Counted from the stretch's first letter, positions 54,430 through 63,032 are shown. The stretch: 64,000 nt of DNA from Azoarcus sp. Aa7 (GCF_014822185.1 NZ_QVLR01000098.1:1-64000); one strand, 5' to 3'. Numbers and translations: made by a program. Notes: generated by a model not told the origin, from the letters alone.

Positions 54430-55854
54430 CTAGGTTCCTTGTTCGAAGTTGGGGTCGCGTGCGGGGGGAGGATTGCCGGAATCGCTCCTGTGAATGCCGA
54501 ACGCTTCGAATTCCTCGAGTTTCCGGTACAGGCTCGACAAGCCGATACCCAGCTTCTGGGCCGCCGTGCGTCTGTCTCCCCCCGTCTCATCGAGCATCCG
54601 GTAGATCACGCTCGCCTCGAACTCGCGCAATTGATCGCGCAAGCTCCGCAGGGAAGCAATGGATGTGCCATGAGCCTGGATGCGTGTGCCGGTGCGGGCG
54701 ATCTCGGGTGGGAGGTCGTCCAGGGTAATGCAGCTGTCTTCGGCGAGTATGCATGCGCGGTTGATGACGTTTTCCATCTGGCGCACGTTGCCGGGCCACG
54801 GGTAGCTGACGAGGAGTCGCTCGACCTCTTCCGACACCGTCATGCATGTCGCTGCGTCGCGCTGATCGCGCGCGCGGTCGAGAATGAAGCGGATGAGACT
54901 GCGGATGTCCTCCTTGCGCTCGCGCAGCGGCGGTATGTGGATGTGGAACATGCTGAGCCGGAAGAACAGATCCTCGCGGAAAGTGCCGTCCTTGACCATC
55001 TGGCTGAGGTCACGGTTGGTCGCGGCAATGATCCGGCAGTCGACGCGACGCGACTGCTCGCTGCCGACGGCGCGGATTTCCTTTTCCTCGATGGCATGCA
55101 GGAGCTTGGTCTGCATCAGCATCGGCAGTTCGCCGACTTCGTCGAGGAACAGGGTGCCGAGGTCCGCCTGCAGGAACAGGCCCTTGCGGGCCTTGTCCGC
55201 GCCCGTGAACGCGCCTTTGGTGTGGCCGAAGAACTCGGCCTCCATGAGTGTTTCGGGAATCGCGCTGCAGTTGACCGGCAGGAACAGATGCTCGCTGCGC
55301 CGGCTCTGTTCGTGGATCAGGCGTGCAAGCACGCCCTTGCCGGTTCCGGATTCACCGGTGATCAGCACGGTGCTGTCCGTTGGCGCCACCTTGCCCGCGA
55401 GGCGCTCCACCGCAGCCATCGATGGCGAGGTGAAGCGGAACTTGTCGGAATCGGCCTTGGCGAACTTGCGCAGGACGCGGTTTTCCTCGCGCAGCCCGCG
55501 CAGGGCGGCGATCTGCTGCACCCGGTGCAGCATTTCCTCGACGTTGAACGGCTTGGTGACATAGTCCGAGGCGCCCAAACGCAGGGCCTCGACCGCCGAT
55601 TCCATCGAGGCGAACGCCGTGACCATGATGAAGTTGGTTTCGACGCCGGACTCCTTGATCGATCGCATCAGATCGACTCCGTTGCCATCCGGCATCTTGA
55701 TGTCGCAAAGCGCCAGGTCGACGTCTCCGCGGACCAGTTTGGATGCGGCCTCAGTGCAGTTGCGCGCCTCGTCGACGGAGTAGCCCGCCTGTCGGCAGGC
55801 GTCCGCGAGAATTTCCCGGACTGCGCGTTCGTCGTCGATGACCAGTATGTGCAT
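54430..55854 (-). CDS. Sigma-54-dependent response regulator (NtrC type)
   Basis: This 474-aa protein has a receiver domain with phospho-acceptor Asp51 (DLALCDIKMPDGNG) and Lys in VTKPFNVEE. An AAA+ domain follows with Walker A GESGTGKG (167-174), the sigma-54-contacting GAFTGA loop (214-219), Walker B LFLDEVGELP and sensor FREDLFFRLSMF. A Fis-type helix-turn-helix ends it (TAAQKLGIGLSSLYRKL). It activates sigma-54 promoters; candidate -24/-12 elements lie in front of the 57705 operon and the second ccmC operon. It is encoded 39 bases after the kinase gene. Confidence 0.95.
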   Translation of the reverse strand: MHILVIDDERAVREILADACRQAGYSVDEARNCTEAASKLVRGDVDLALCDIKMPDGNGVDLMRSIKESGVETNFIMVTAFASMESAVEALRLGASDYVTKPFNVEEMLHRVQQIAALRGLREENRVLRKFAKADSDKFRFTSPSMAAVERLAGKVAPTDSTVLITGESGTGKGVLARLIHEQSRRSEHLFLPVNCSAIPETLMEAEFFGHTKGAFTGADKARKGLFLQADLGTLFLDEVGELPMLMQTKLLHAIEEKEIRAVGSEQSRRVDCRIIAATNRDLSQMVKDGTFREDLFFRLSMFHIHIPPLRERKEDIRSLIRFILDRARDQRDAATCMTVSEEVERLLVSYPWPGNVRQMENVINRACILAEDSCITLDDLPPEIARTGTRIQAHGTSIASLRSLRDQLREFEASVIYRMLDETGGDRRTAAQKLGIGLSSLYRKLEEFEAFGIHRSDSGNPPPARDPNFEQGT

Positions 55855-55893
55855 CGAATTCCCTTGTGATGTGGATGCTACCCAGTTCAGTTG

Positions 55894-57444
55894 TCAGGCT
55901 ACCCGTTCGGACGGGCGCAGGGGCAGGCGTATGCGAGCTGTTGCGCCCTTGCCGGGTTCGGAATCGAGCGTCAGGGAGCCTCCCGCGTCCTCGATCAGCT
56001 CGCGGCTGAGGGCGAGTCCGAGGCCGGTTCCCTTGCCGGCCGGCTTTGTCGTGAAGTATTCGTCGAAGACCTTCCCGAGTGTGTCGGCGTCGATACCGGC
56101 GCCGTTGTCCGCGATTTCGACCAGTGCCTCGTGCTCGAGCGCCTGCGTACGCACGAGAATCTTTGCGGGATGGTCCGCAGTCATTTCCTCGAGGGCGTCG
56201 GCGGCGTTGAACAGGAGGTTCATCAGGACCTGCGTCAGGTGATCGCCGATTGCCCGTATGGCCGGCATTTCGCTGTCGAGTTCGGTCGTCATGGCAATGC
56301 GCCGGAAGCGCCGGTCGTAGCTGACGAACGCGCAGGTACTGCTCACAATCTCGTTCAGATTGAGCAACTCCGGGCGCTGGGGTTGCGGCCGCGTGAAATC
56401 GGCAATCTGCCGCGTGATCGCCGAGATGCGCTTTGCCTGTTCGAGGATCAGTCCGGGGTGGCACGACACGCCCTGATTGGGGCATTGCCGTGACTGTTGG
56501 ACCTGGTTCATGGCGCTTGCGACGCCCGTGATCGCCGCGATGGGATTGTTGATCTCGTGCGCGAGCTGAGCCGCGAGCGACCCGACCGCCACCATCTTCT
56601 CGCGATGGAACTGTTCGAGACGCGCACGTTCGATATGGCGTTCACGTTCGCGCAGGTCCTGCTGCATGCGGTTGACCGCATGCATCAGCGTTCCCAGTTC
56701 GTCATTGCGCGTAACGGGCAGGGGTGCATCGCGATTCCCATTCACGATTCCGTGTGCATGTGCCTCGAGTTTCCGGATATCCCAGGTCAGGCGGCTGAAG
56801 AATATGGCGGTAACCGCGCCCAGCAGGATCAGTCCGATCACGAGCATGGCCAAACTGCTCAGTGTAATGCGATCGTAATTTTCCCGGTACTGGTCGAGCA
56901 GTCTCAGCCGGTGCGCGTGCGCATTCTTCGTCACGCCGTCGAGTTCGATAATCAATTCGTTCAGGGTCGCACGTGCGACGCCCAGGGTGCTGAGCGTCGG
57001 CGACTGGGCCAAGTCGCGCACCAGCGCGTGCAGCTTCCCGGCAAGCATGAGGACCGAGGGGTGACGGTCCTGTATCGCTTCGAGCAAGGACAGGCTGGCT
57101 TCGACCTCGATCATCGAACGTATCGCCGACGATGCCAGGTCGTCGTCCGAGAAGGACATGTTTACGGCGAATAGCGTACGCGCCATCGAGGTGTTGATCT
57201 CGAGGAGCTGTGCTTCGGTGCGGTGGGCCATCTCGAGTTCGTCTACTACGCGCAGCAGGCCCTGGCGCTGCGTTTCGGTAGATATGCCGATCAGCAGCGA
57301 GTAGGCGACCATGAGGATGAAGGCGATGATTCCCTTCGCCCTGAGCGACAGCGAGCGCGGCTGCCGCCCGAGGTGATCGTGCGGTCGTGTTTCGTCGTCG
57401 GGCATCTCGTAGAGACCGTCGGCCGTGCTGAAGGTCGTGTTCAT
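55894..57444 (-). CDS. Membrane sensor histidine kinase
   Basis: This 516-aa kinase has TM1 about 38-55 and TM2 about 195-216. They flank a helical periplasmic domain of about 140 residues, followed by HAMP. The DHp domain carries His296 (LAHEINNPIAAITG) and the ATPase has NLLFNAADALEE, DNGAGID and GTGLGLALS. The DHp hairpin contains a Cys-rich insertion with Cys321 and Cys328 (RQCPNQGVSCHPG), which may be redox- or metal-sensitive. It pairs with the sigma-54 regulator encoded next. The ligand is unknown; the propeller, Sel1 and PilJ-domain proteins nearby are candidates for upstream sensing partners. Confidence 0.93.
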   Translation of the reverse strand: MNTTFSTADGLYEMPDDETRPHDHLGRQPRSLSLRAKGIIAFILMVAYSLLIGISTETQRQGLLRVVDELEMAHRTEAQLLEINTSMARTLFAVNMSFSDDDLASSAIRSMIEVEASLSLLEAIQDRHPSVLMLAGKLHALVRDLAQSPTLSTLGVARATLNELIIELDGVTKNAHAHRLRLLDQYRENYDRITLSSLAMLVIGLILLGAVTAIFFSRLTWDIRKLEAHAHGIVNGNRDAPLPVTRNDELGTLMHAVNRMQQDLRERERHIERARLEQFHREKMVAVGSLAAQLAHEINNPIAAITGVASAMNQVQQSRQCPNQGVSCHPGLILEQAKRISAITRQIADFTRPQPQRPELLNLNEIVSSTCAFVSYDRRFRRIAMTTELDSEMPAIRAIGDHLTQVLMNLLFNAADALEEMTADHPAKILVRTQALEHEALVEIADNGAGIDADTLGKVFDEYFTTKPAGKGTGLGLALSRELIEDAGGSLTLDSEPGKGATARIRLPLRPSERVA

Positions 57445-57704
57445 CTCATTTCTCTGGGCGCGTACCGCTTCCGTCGGAACTGTCGGGCTACACTAGACGC
57501 GCGTGCATGCATTTTCTCAGATGGCGGGATTGCCCGCACGATCGCGCCATGCGGAGCAGGCGAAAGATAAGAGCCCAGGATCGATGATACGTTCGCAATG
57601 ACGTGGAACGGTACGGTTATTGCGTGCGGGTCCGCCAATACGCCGGGAGCGTGCCATGGCCGCTCCCGGAAACAGAACTGACTTGATAGGGAGAGGGTTC
57701 TTTC
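57445..57704. other. Divergent control region between kinase and rightward operon
   Basis: This gap of 260 bases has no gene. It contains the sigma-54 promoter candidate at 57609-57624. Upstream are short palindromes, TTCCG-T-CGGAA at 57469-57479 and GCGGG-ATTG-CCCGC at 57524-57537, about 136 and 80 bases before the -24 element. That is a usual distance for enhancer sites of NtrC-type regulators, but which (if either) is used is unknown. Confidence 0.5.
57609..57624 (+). promoter_or_regulatory. Sigma-54 (-24/-12) promoter candidate for the Sel1-PilJ-multicopper oxidase operon
   Basis: CGGTACG-GTTA-TTGCG fits TGGCACG-N4-TTGCW with three mismatches. The invariant GG (57610-57611) and GC (57622-57623) are 10 bases apart, as required. 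Transcription would begin near 57635, leaving a leader of about 70 bases before the ATG at 57705. Confidence 0.65.
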
Positions 57705-58232
57705 ATGTTGCGTCGTCTTTCCTTTTGCATGTTTTTGCTGACCGGAGCCGTGCATGCCGCCCCCATCGACGATGCGCTTCGCCAGTACGATGGCGGCCAG
57801 TACGAGCTTGCCGCCGGACAGCTCGCGCCGCTTGCCGAGGGCGGGAATGCCGTAGCCCAGGAAAGGCTCGCGGTCATGTACTTCTACGGACGTGGCGTAC
57901 CGGAGGACGAGGACAAGGCGCTGCAGTGGGCCCGCCGCAGCGCGGACCAGGGCAATCTCGATGCAATGTACTTCATCGGCAATATGTACGTGTTCGGTGA
58001 CAGACTCCCCAAGTCCGTGCAAGATCCCGACCAGGAGGCGGCGCGCTGGTATTTCGAAGCCGCACGCAAGGGGCATGCCGACGCGGAGTACGGTTTGGGG
58101 CTGCTGTTCCTGGCGGGCAAGGGCGTCGTTCAGGACCAGGAGGAGGCGATGCGCTGGATCCGCTCGGCAGCCGATCATGGTCACACCGGTGCGCGATCCT
58201 TCCTCGGAGGATCGAAGGGGGCGGGGCACTGA
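57705..58232 (+). CDS. Periplasmic Sel1-repeat protein
   Basis: This 175-aa protein has a signal peptide (RRLSFCMFLLTGAVHA) and four Sel1 repeats: LAPLAEGGNAVAQERLAVMYF, ALQWARRSADQGNLDAMYFIG, AARWYFEAARKGHADAEYGLG and AMRWIRSAADHGHTGARSFLG. GGGAGAGG precedes the ATG. It is first in the operon with the coiled-coil protein, the tandem PilJ-domain protein and the multicopper oxidase. It is not a close copy of the Sel1 gene at 53775-54428 but has the same architecture. Confidence 0.88.
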   Translation: MLRRLSFCMFLLTGAVHAAPIDDALRQYDGGQYELAAGQLAPLAEGGNAVAQERLAVMYFYGRGVPEDEDKALQWARRSADQGNLDAMYFIGNMYVFGDRLPKSVQDPDQEAARWYFEAARKGHADAEYGLGLLFLAGKGVVQDQEEAMRWIRSAADHGHTGARSFLGGSKGAGH

Positions 58233-58326
58233 GCCGTGTGCCCCAGGCGGCGAACATCCCGGGTGCTTCGGTATTTGACGGAGCAAGGCTCGGATTGATT
58301 TCATCGCACATGAACCGGAGAGGTCG

Positions 58327-59202
58327 ATGAGATTGCGCTGGATGACGGGCGTCGTTGCTGCAGTTTTCGCCGTGACGGTGGGGGCGCAAGCGCCGGCCGA
58401 CGGAAGCGATCAGAAGAGGCGTCTGGTCGAGCAGAAGATCCGTCTGGTCGAGATGCTGATCAACTCTCCGGCGGCCAGGGGCGCGGCGGAGGGGCGTGAA
58501 GCGGACTCCCGGTCGCTCATCGAACGGGGGAGGCGCGCAATCGACGACGCGCGCAAGGCGCTTGCTGATGCCCGCTTCGACGACGCCGCCAAGTTGGCGG
58601 ACGAAGCCTTGCGATCCGTGTCGAGCGCATCGCGACGGATGTCGCCGGGCGAAGGAGCCCTGCCCGAGAGCGCCCAACGCAAGAACCTTCAGGATCTCGG
58701 CGACCAGGTCGGGATGTACCGTAGCTCGATCGAGGAGCTGACCAGGGATGCCCAGAAAGGAGCTGCCGCCAAGGCATTGCTCGGGAGTGTCGATGGTCTG
58801 ACGGCCGAGTCGAAGCAACTCGCCGAAGCGGGGCGCGTCGGCGAGGCCGGGAAGAAGATGGCGGAAGCCTACAAGCTTGCGGTCGAAGAGTTGTCGCGCC
58901 TGCGGGCGGGCCAGGAGGTCTTGCTGTCGCTGAAGTTCGACACGCCTGCGGATGAGTACGCATATGAGAAGAAGCGTTTCGCGAGCAACGAGATCATGGT
59001 CGACATGATGGTTGCCGAGGGGCGGGCCGCCGGCGACAAACGGCGCCTGGTCGATGGCTTTGTCGAGGAAGGGCGCAGGCTCGGCGCACAGGCCGACGAG
59101 CAGGCGAAGGCAGGTCAGCACGCGGAAGCGGTCAAGCTCATGGAACAGGCGTCCGCCCAGCTGATTCGAGCCTTGCAGTCGATGGGCGTACCGGTGTTCT
59201 GA
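58327..59202 (+). CDS. Periplasmic coiled-coil protein of unknown function
   Basis: This 291-aa protein has a signal peptide (MTGVVAAVFAVTVGAQAPAD) and is otherwise almost wholly helical, with repeated Ala/Glu/Arg/Lys heptad-like segments (LIERGRRAIDDARKALADAR). A conserved-looking central motif is LKFDTPADEYAYEKKRFASN, and the end is LIRALQSMGVPVF. It has no family that I recognise. It is paralogous to the partial gene at 63259-64000: both have the order 'S-L-x-F...EYxYE...R', the AxKLMEQASAQLIRAL-like end and the same length of tail. GGAGAGG precedes the ATG. Confidence 0.8.
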   Translation: MRLRWMTGVVAAVFAVTVGAQAPADGSDQKRRLVEQKIRLVEMLINSPAARGAAEGREADSRSLIERGRRAIDDARKALADARFDDAAKLADEALRSVSSASRRMSPGEGALPESAQRKNLQDLGDQVGMYRSSIEELTRDAQKGAAAKALLGSVDGLTAESKQLAEAGRVGEAGKKMAEAYKLAVEELSRLRAGQEVLLSLKFDTPADEYAYEKKRFASNEIMVDMMVAEGRAAGDKRRLVDGFVEEGRRLGAQADEQAKAGQHAEAVKLMEQASAQLIRALQSMGVPVF

Positions 59203-59217
59203 CGCGAGGAGCGCTGA

Positions 59218-59997
59218 ATGATGCGGAAACTGTTCGTTCTCCTCTGGGCGTTGATGACGTTTGGGGCCGCGCACGCCGCGGGGCAACAAGCCGTATCCTC
59301 GGGCGACATCAACGCAGCCGGCGAGCTCCGGATGCTGTCGCAACGTCTGGCCAAGTCCTATGTGCAGTTGGGCCTCGAAGTCGTGCCCGCCGCAGCGCTG
59401 GAGCAGTTGCAGGATTCGATCGTGCGCTTCGAACGCAATCTGGAGCGGATGCAGGCGCTTGCGACCGCCGTTCCGTCGGCTGCGTCGTCGATCGAGCGTT
59501 TGAGAGGGAACTGGTCGGCGCTGCGTGCCGCGGTCGCCGATCCCGCCGACAGGACGCGTGCGCTGCTCGCGTCGCGGCGCAGTATTGATGTTCTCGAGAG
59601 TGCGGACCGGCTTGTCCTTACCCTGGAAGCCGCGGCCGACAGCGCTGTAGCGCGCAGGGTCAATCAGGCCGGACGCCTGCGCATGCTCTCGCAACGTGTC
59701 GTGAAGGCCTACATGTTGTACTCGTGGGGAGCGGATACGGCGGCAAGCCGCCACGAGATGGAGTCCGCTGCCGACGAGTTCGCGCGCGGCCTGACCACCC
59801 TCGCTGCGGTGCCGGGAAATACCGCGGATATGCGTGCGGAACTCTCGGAAATCGCCTTGCAATGGGAGTGGCTGCGCACCGCCCTGTCAGTGGAGGGCGC
59901 TGGTTCCTATAGGCTGGTTGTTGCGGAAGCTGCAGACTCCATACTCGCGGCGACGGATCGTCTCGTTCGCCTGTACGAGCACACGGAATCGCGTTGA
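59218..59997 (+). CDS. Periplasmic protein with two PilJ/NarX-type sensor domains
   Basis: This 259-aa protein has a signal peptide (LFVLLWALMTFGAAHAAG) and two copies of the type IV pilus MCP/NarX input domain. Copy 1 has NAAGELRMLSQRLAKSYVQL; copy 2 has NQAGRLRMLSQRVVKAYMLY. The same pattern, NxAGxLRxLxxR, is the P-box region of the NarX encoded at 34562-36511, where it binds nitrate/nitrite. This protein has no transmembrane signalling or kinase part, so it may be a soluble binding protein that acts on the kinase or on another protein. It lies 15 bases after the coiled-coil gene. Confidence 0.85.
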   Translation: MMRKLFVLLWALMTFGAAHAAGQQAVSSGDINAAGELRMLSQRLAKSYVQLGLEVVPAAALEQLQDSIVRFERNLERMQALATAVPSAASSIERLRGNWSALRAAVADPADRTRALLASRRSIDVLESADRLVLTLEAAADSAVARRVNQAGRLRMLSQRVVKAYMLYSWGADTAASRHEMESAADEFARGLTTLAAVPGNTADMRAELSEIALQWEWLRTALSVEGAGSYRLVVAEAADSILAATDRLVRLYEHTESR

Positions 59998-60031
59998 CCC
60001 GCGCCTGATCAATTCGTCCGAGGGGGACTCG

Positions 60032-61453
60032 ATGGGTATTTCGCGCCGCCAATTCATCAAAGCAGCCGCATCGTCGCTCGGCGTCATCGCACTTTCTCCA
60101 CGACGTGGCATGGCTGCCGCTCCGCGGGTGGCGACATTGCGCGCTGCGCCGGTGGAGCAGTCGATTCGCGCGGGTGCGCCGCGGACGAATTTCTGGGGCT
60201 TCAACGGAAGCGTGCCGGGGCCGCTGCTGCGGTATCGCAAGGGCGAGTCGGTGCGCCTGACCTTCCAGAATGCGCTGGAGGCCGAGTCCGCAGTGCATTG
60301 GCATGGGATCCGCGTCCCGAACGCCATGGATGGCGTTCCGTACGTCACGCAGAACCCGGTGAAGCCGGGCGAGGAATTCGTCTACGAGTTCCCGCTCCCG
60401 GATTCAGGCACCTTCTGGTATCACCCGCATCAGTCGAGTTTCGAACAGGTGCCGCGCGGACTCTACGGTGCATTGATTGTCGAGGAGGAGCGGCCGATCG
60501 AGGTCGATCGCGAACTCGTCTGGCTGCTGTCGGACGTGCGGATCGGCGAGGATGGACTACAGATAGAGGATTTCGGCCGCATCCTGGACATCGCAAACGA
60601 TGGGAGGGTTGGCAACGAGGTTCTGATCAACGGCAGGGCGGCCGGTGCAGGAAACGTGCTCGAAGTCAGAAGCGGGGAACGCATTCGCCTGCGGCTGATC
60701 AATGCGGCAGCCGCCAGGATCTTCCAGCTCGAATTGCACGGTCACGCGATGAATGTGATCGCCTATGACGGGCAGGCGGTTGAGCCGCATGCGGTCGAGC
60801 GCCTGGTTCTCGGGCCGGGAATGCGGGCAGATCTGGTGGTCGATTGCATGCAGGCCCCCGGAAGCCGCTTCGTCATGAACGATACACACCGTCGCAGCGC
60901 GGGGCCGATCGCTTCGCTGGTCTATGGCGATGCGCGCCCGCTGCGCCGCAAGCCGCTCGGCGCCCCGATGCGGCTGGCGCCCAATCGCCTGCCGGAACCC
61001 GACCTCGCGAAGGCGACGGAGCACTACATCATGTTTCAGGGCGGGATGCGGGGCGTCCCGACGATGGGCATCGTCGATGGCAAGCCGGTGCGTTCTCATG
61101 AGCTGATGGAGCGGCATGGTCTGGCGTGGACGATGAATTACACCGCCCAGCACGAACACGCGCTGATGCACGAGCCGTTTCTTCATCTGCGGCGGGGCGA
61201 GCACGTTGTTCTGCGCATGATCAACGAGACCGACTTCGTTCATCCCATGCACCTGCACGGTCATTTCTTCCGCGTCGTCGCCGTCGACGGCCGCAAGGAA
61301 GCCCGGCCGGTCTGGCGCGATACGGTCATCATGGGGCCGCGCCAGACGCTAGACGTCGCGTTCGTCGCCGACAATCCGGGCGACTGGATGTACCACTGCC
61401 ACATTCTTGATCATGCCGCAGGCGGCATGATGGGGACGATCCGGGTCGCGTGA
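60032..61453 (+). CDS. Tat-exported multicopper oxidase
   Basis: This 473-aa protein has a twin-arginine signal (ISRRQFIKAAASSLGVIALS) and three cupredoxin domains. All four copper motifs are present: HWHG, WYHPH, HPMHLHGHFF and HCHILDH, giving the trinuclear cluster and the type 1 site. It should couple oxidation of a metal, phenol or other donor to reduction of O2 to water in the periplasm. It lacks the Met-rich insert of CueO. AGGGGGA precedes the ATG at 60032. It is the last gene of the rightward operon and ends 31 bases before the convergent tlpA-like gene. Confidence 0.92.
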   Translation: MGISRRQFIKAAASSLGVIALSPRRGMAAAPRVATLRAAPVEQSIRAGAPRTNFWGFNGSVPGPLLRYRKGESVRLTFQNALEAESAVHWHGIRVPNAMDGVPYVTQNPVKPGEEFVYEFPLPDSGTFWYHPHQSSFEQVPRGLYGALIVEEERPIEVDRELVWLLSDVRIGEDGLQIEDFGRILDIANDGRVGNEVLINGRAAGAGNVLEVRSGERIRLRLINAAAARIFQLELHGHAMNVIAYDGQAVEPHAVERLVLGPGMRADLVVDCMQAPGSRFVMNDTHRRSAGPIASLVYGDARPLRRKPLGAPMRLAPNRLPEPDLAKATEHYIMFQGGMRGVPTMGIVDGKPVRSHELMERHGLAWTMNYTAQHEHALMHEPFLHLRRGEHVVLRMINETDFVHPMHLHGHFFRVVAVDGRKEARPVWRDTVIMGPRQTLDVAFVADNPGDWMYHCHILDHAAGGMMGTIRVA

Positions 61454-61484
61454 TGCACGCGTGGTGGTCGACGGACTGCGCGGG

Positions 61485-62075
61485 CTAGGGTTTGGTCGGC
61501 GTCTTCGCGGAAAAGCGGCTGCGTACTTCGCGCACCGTCATCGGATCGGCCCAGTCCCGCTGTCCGAGATGACTACCCAGGATGCGGCCGTCTGCCCCGA
61601 CGTACAGGGTCTGGGGGAGCGCAACGGCCCCCACTGCGACCATGGCCTGACTCGGTGAGTTCGCAATGCTCACCGGTAGGGTGATTCCGTACTTGAGCAC
61701 AAACTCGCGCACGAGGTTGTGGTCGCTATCGACGGACAGTGCGAGGACACGAATGCCATCGGGGGCGAGGAGGGCTTCGAGTCGCTGCAGCGAGGGCATT
61801 TCGGTGCGGCAGGGCGCGCACCAGGTCGCCCACAGGTTAACTACGGCGGGACGGCCCTTCAGCCAATCCTGACTGCGAATTGTTCCACCTTCGAGGCCGG
61901 TGAGCTGAAGTGCCGGCATGGAGGTTGGAGTTTCCCCTGCCCATGCAGGTGCCGCGGGCTGAGTCAGGAGCGCAATGCCTGCAAGGGCAGCGAAGATGCG
62001 TCGAGAGAGCGCTTGCCGTGTGGTCGCAGTGATGTTGGCGGGCGGCGCTGTTTGATCAGAATCTCGAGTCCTCAT
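61485..62075 (-). CDS. TlpA/CcmG-like periplasmic thioredoxin
   Basis: This 196-aa protein has an N-terminal signal/anchor (RRIFAALAGIALLTQPAAPA) and a thioredoxin fold with VVNLWATWCAPCRTEMPSL (active site WCAPC) and the cis-Pro segment VALPQTLYVG. It is the last gene of the second ccm set and probably plays the CcmG role there. The ATG at 62075 lies inside the end of the ccmD-like gene (about 20-base overlap) and has AAGGAAG upstream. Confidence 0.88.
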   Translation of the reverse strand: MRTRDSDQTAPPANITATTRQALSRRIFAALAGIALLTQPAAPAWAGETPTSMPALQLTGLEGGTIRSQDWLKGRPAVVNLWATWCAPCRTEMPSLQRLEALLAPDGIRVLALSVDSDHNLVREFVLKYGITLPVSIANSPSQAMVAVGAVALPQTLYVGADGRILGSHLGQRDWADPMTVREVRSRFSAKTPTKP

Positions 62076-62262
62076 TTCGCGGCTTCCTTTCCTTTCTTGC
62101 AATTTTGGCATAACGGCCAAGATGCTCAAGGATGGAACGACGCGTCAATGCGATGACTGCAATTTCCGTGAAGATGACAACGACTGCGACGAGATAGGCG
62201 CTCCAGACGTACAGGCCGTCCCCGCCCATCGCCCAGAATTCGCTCCAACTGCCCCAGTTCAT
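62056..62262 (-). CDS. CcmD-like small membrane protein (second copy)
   Basis: This 68-aa protein starts MNWGSWSEFWAMGGDGLYVW, closely matching the CcmD N-terminus at 45741, with a helix VAVVVIFTEIAVIALT and a basic tail. It overlaps the ccmC-like gene by four bases (ATGA) and the tlpA-like gene by about 20. With ccmC2 and tlpA it forms a reduced haem-handling set. Confidence 0.87.
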   Translation of the reverse strand: MNWGSWSEFWAMGGDGLYVWSAYLVAVVVIFTEIAVIALTRRSILEHLGRYAKIARKERKPRNEDSRF

Positions 62263-63032
62263 GGTTGTGCCCCCAAGTTCCGCACAACCCACTCGCTGTT
62301 GCGTTCGCGCTTGAGTATCACATTGCGCAGGCGGGCGAGCGTCGCCGCAACGGCGTAGGCGAGCAGGCCCAGGCCCATCAGGAGTATACCTGCGGCGATG
62401 GCCGGATTTTCCGGAGCCGACAGGCTTTGCGGCGCGCTGCCGTACATTGCGCTCCAGCGAAAGACCGCGAAGTAGAGCAGCGGCAATCCGAATGCTCCAA
62501 CCAAGGCCAATAGGCCGCTGGCGCGGTCCGCGCGACGTGTGTCATCGATGCCTTCCTGCAGGGCAACGTAGCCGAGAAAGAGGAAGAGCACCAGCAGTTC
62601 CGCGGTGAGACGCGCCTCCCATACCCACCACGCACCCCAGATCGGTTTGCCCCAGAGGGAGCCAGTCCACAGTGCGAGGAACGCAAACAGTGCTCCCGTC
62701 GGTGCGAGTGCCGAAGCGATCATCGACAGGAAGCGCTGCCGTCGCAAAAGACCATAGCCTGCCGTGCCCGCGGTAACGAAGTAGATCGCGACGGACAGCC
62801 AGACTGACGGGGTATGTATGAAAGCAATGCGGTAGTGCTCATGCTGGTGCGGGTCCGTCCGGGCGACGGCCAGACCGACGAACAAGCCAATCGAGCAGAG
62901 CACCGCGGCAGCACCGGCAAACCACGGTAACAGCCGTCCCGCATGAACGTACCCACGCTGCGGGGTCGCTTCCGACCATGCGGCCAAAGGCGGCGATTCG
63001 TCCGAGCTGAGGGTGCTGCTGAGTGCGGGCAT
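62259..63032 (-). CDS. CcmC-like haem handling protein (second copy)
   Basis: This 257-aa six-helix protein has the WWD-type motif GKPIWGAWWVWEARLTAE. The usual Asp of 'VWDARLT' is Glu, in contrast to the housekeeping CcmC at 44965. The N-terminus is longer and polar. It is first in the minus-strand order ccmC2-ccmD2-tlpA, behind a sigma-54 promoter candidate. No ccmA, B, E, F or H copy accompanies it, so it must either share the main Ccm complex or handle haem for one special protein. Confidence 0.9.
   Translation of the reverse strand: MPALSSTLSSDESPPLAAWSEATPQRGYVHAGRLLPWFAGAAAVLCSIGLFVGLAVARTDPHQHEHYRIAFIHTPSVWLSVAIYFVTAGTAGYGLLRRQRFLSMIASALAPTGALFAFLALWTGSLWGKPIWGAWWVWEARLTAELLVLFLFLGYVALQEGIDDTRRADRASGLLALVGAFGLPLLYFAVFRWSAMYGSAPQSLSAPENPAIAAGILLMGLGLLAYAVAATLARLRNVILKRERNSEWVVRNLGAQP

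Noticed and set aside
59218-59997. Truncated chemoreceptor
   Set aside because: It has two full input domains after a normal signal peptide, its own ribosome site and operon spacing; no remnant of a methyl-accepting domain follows.
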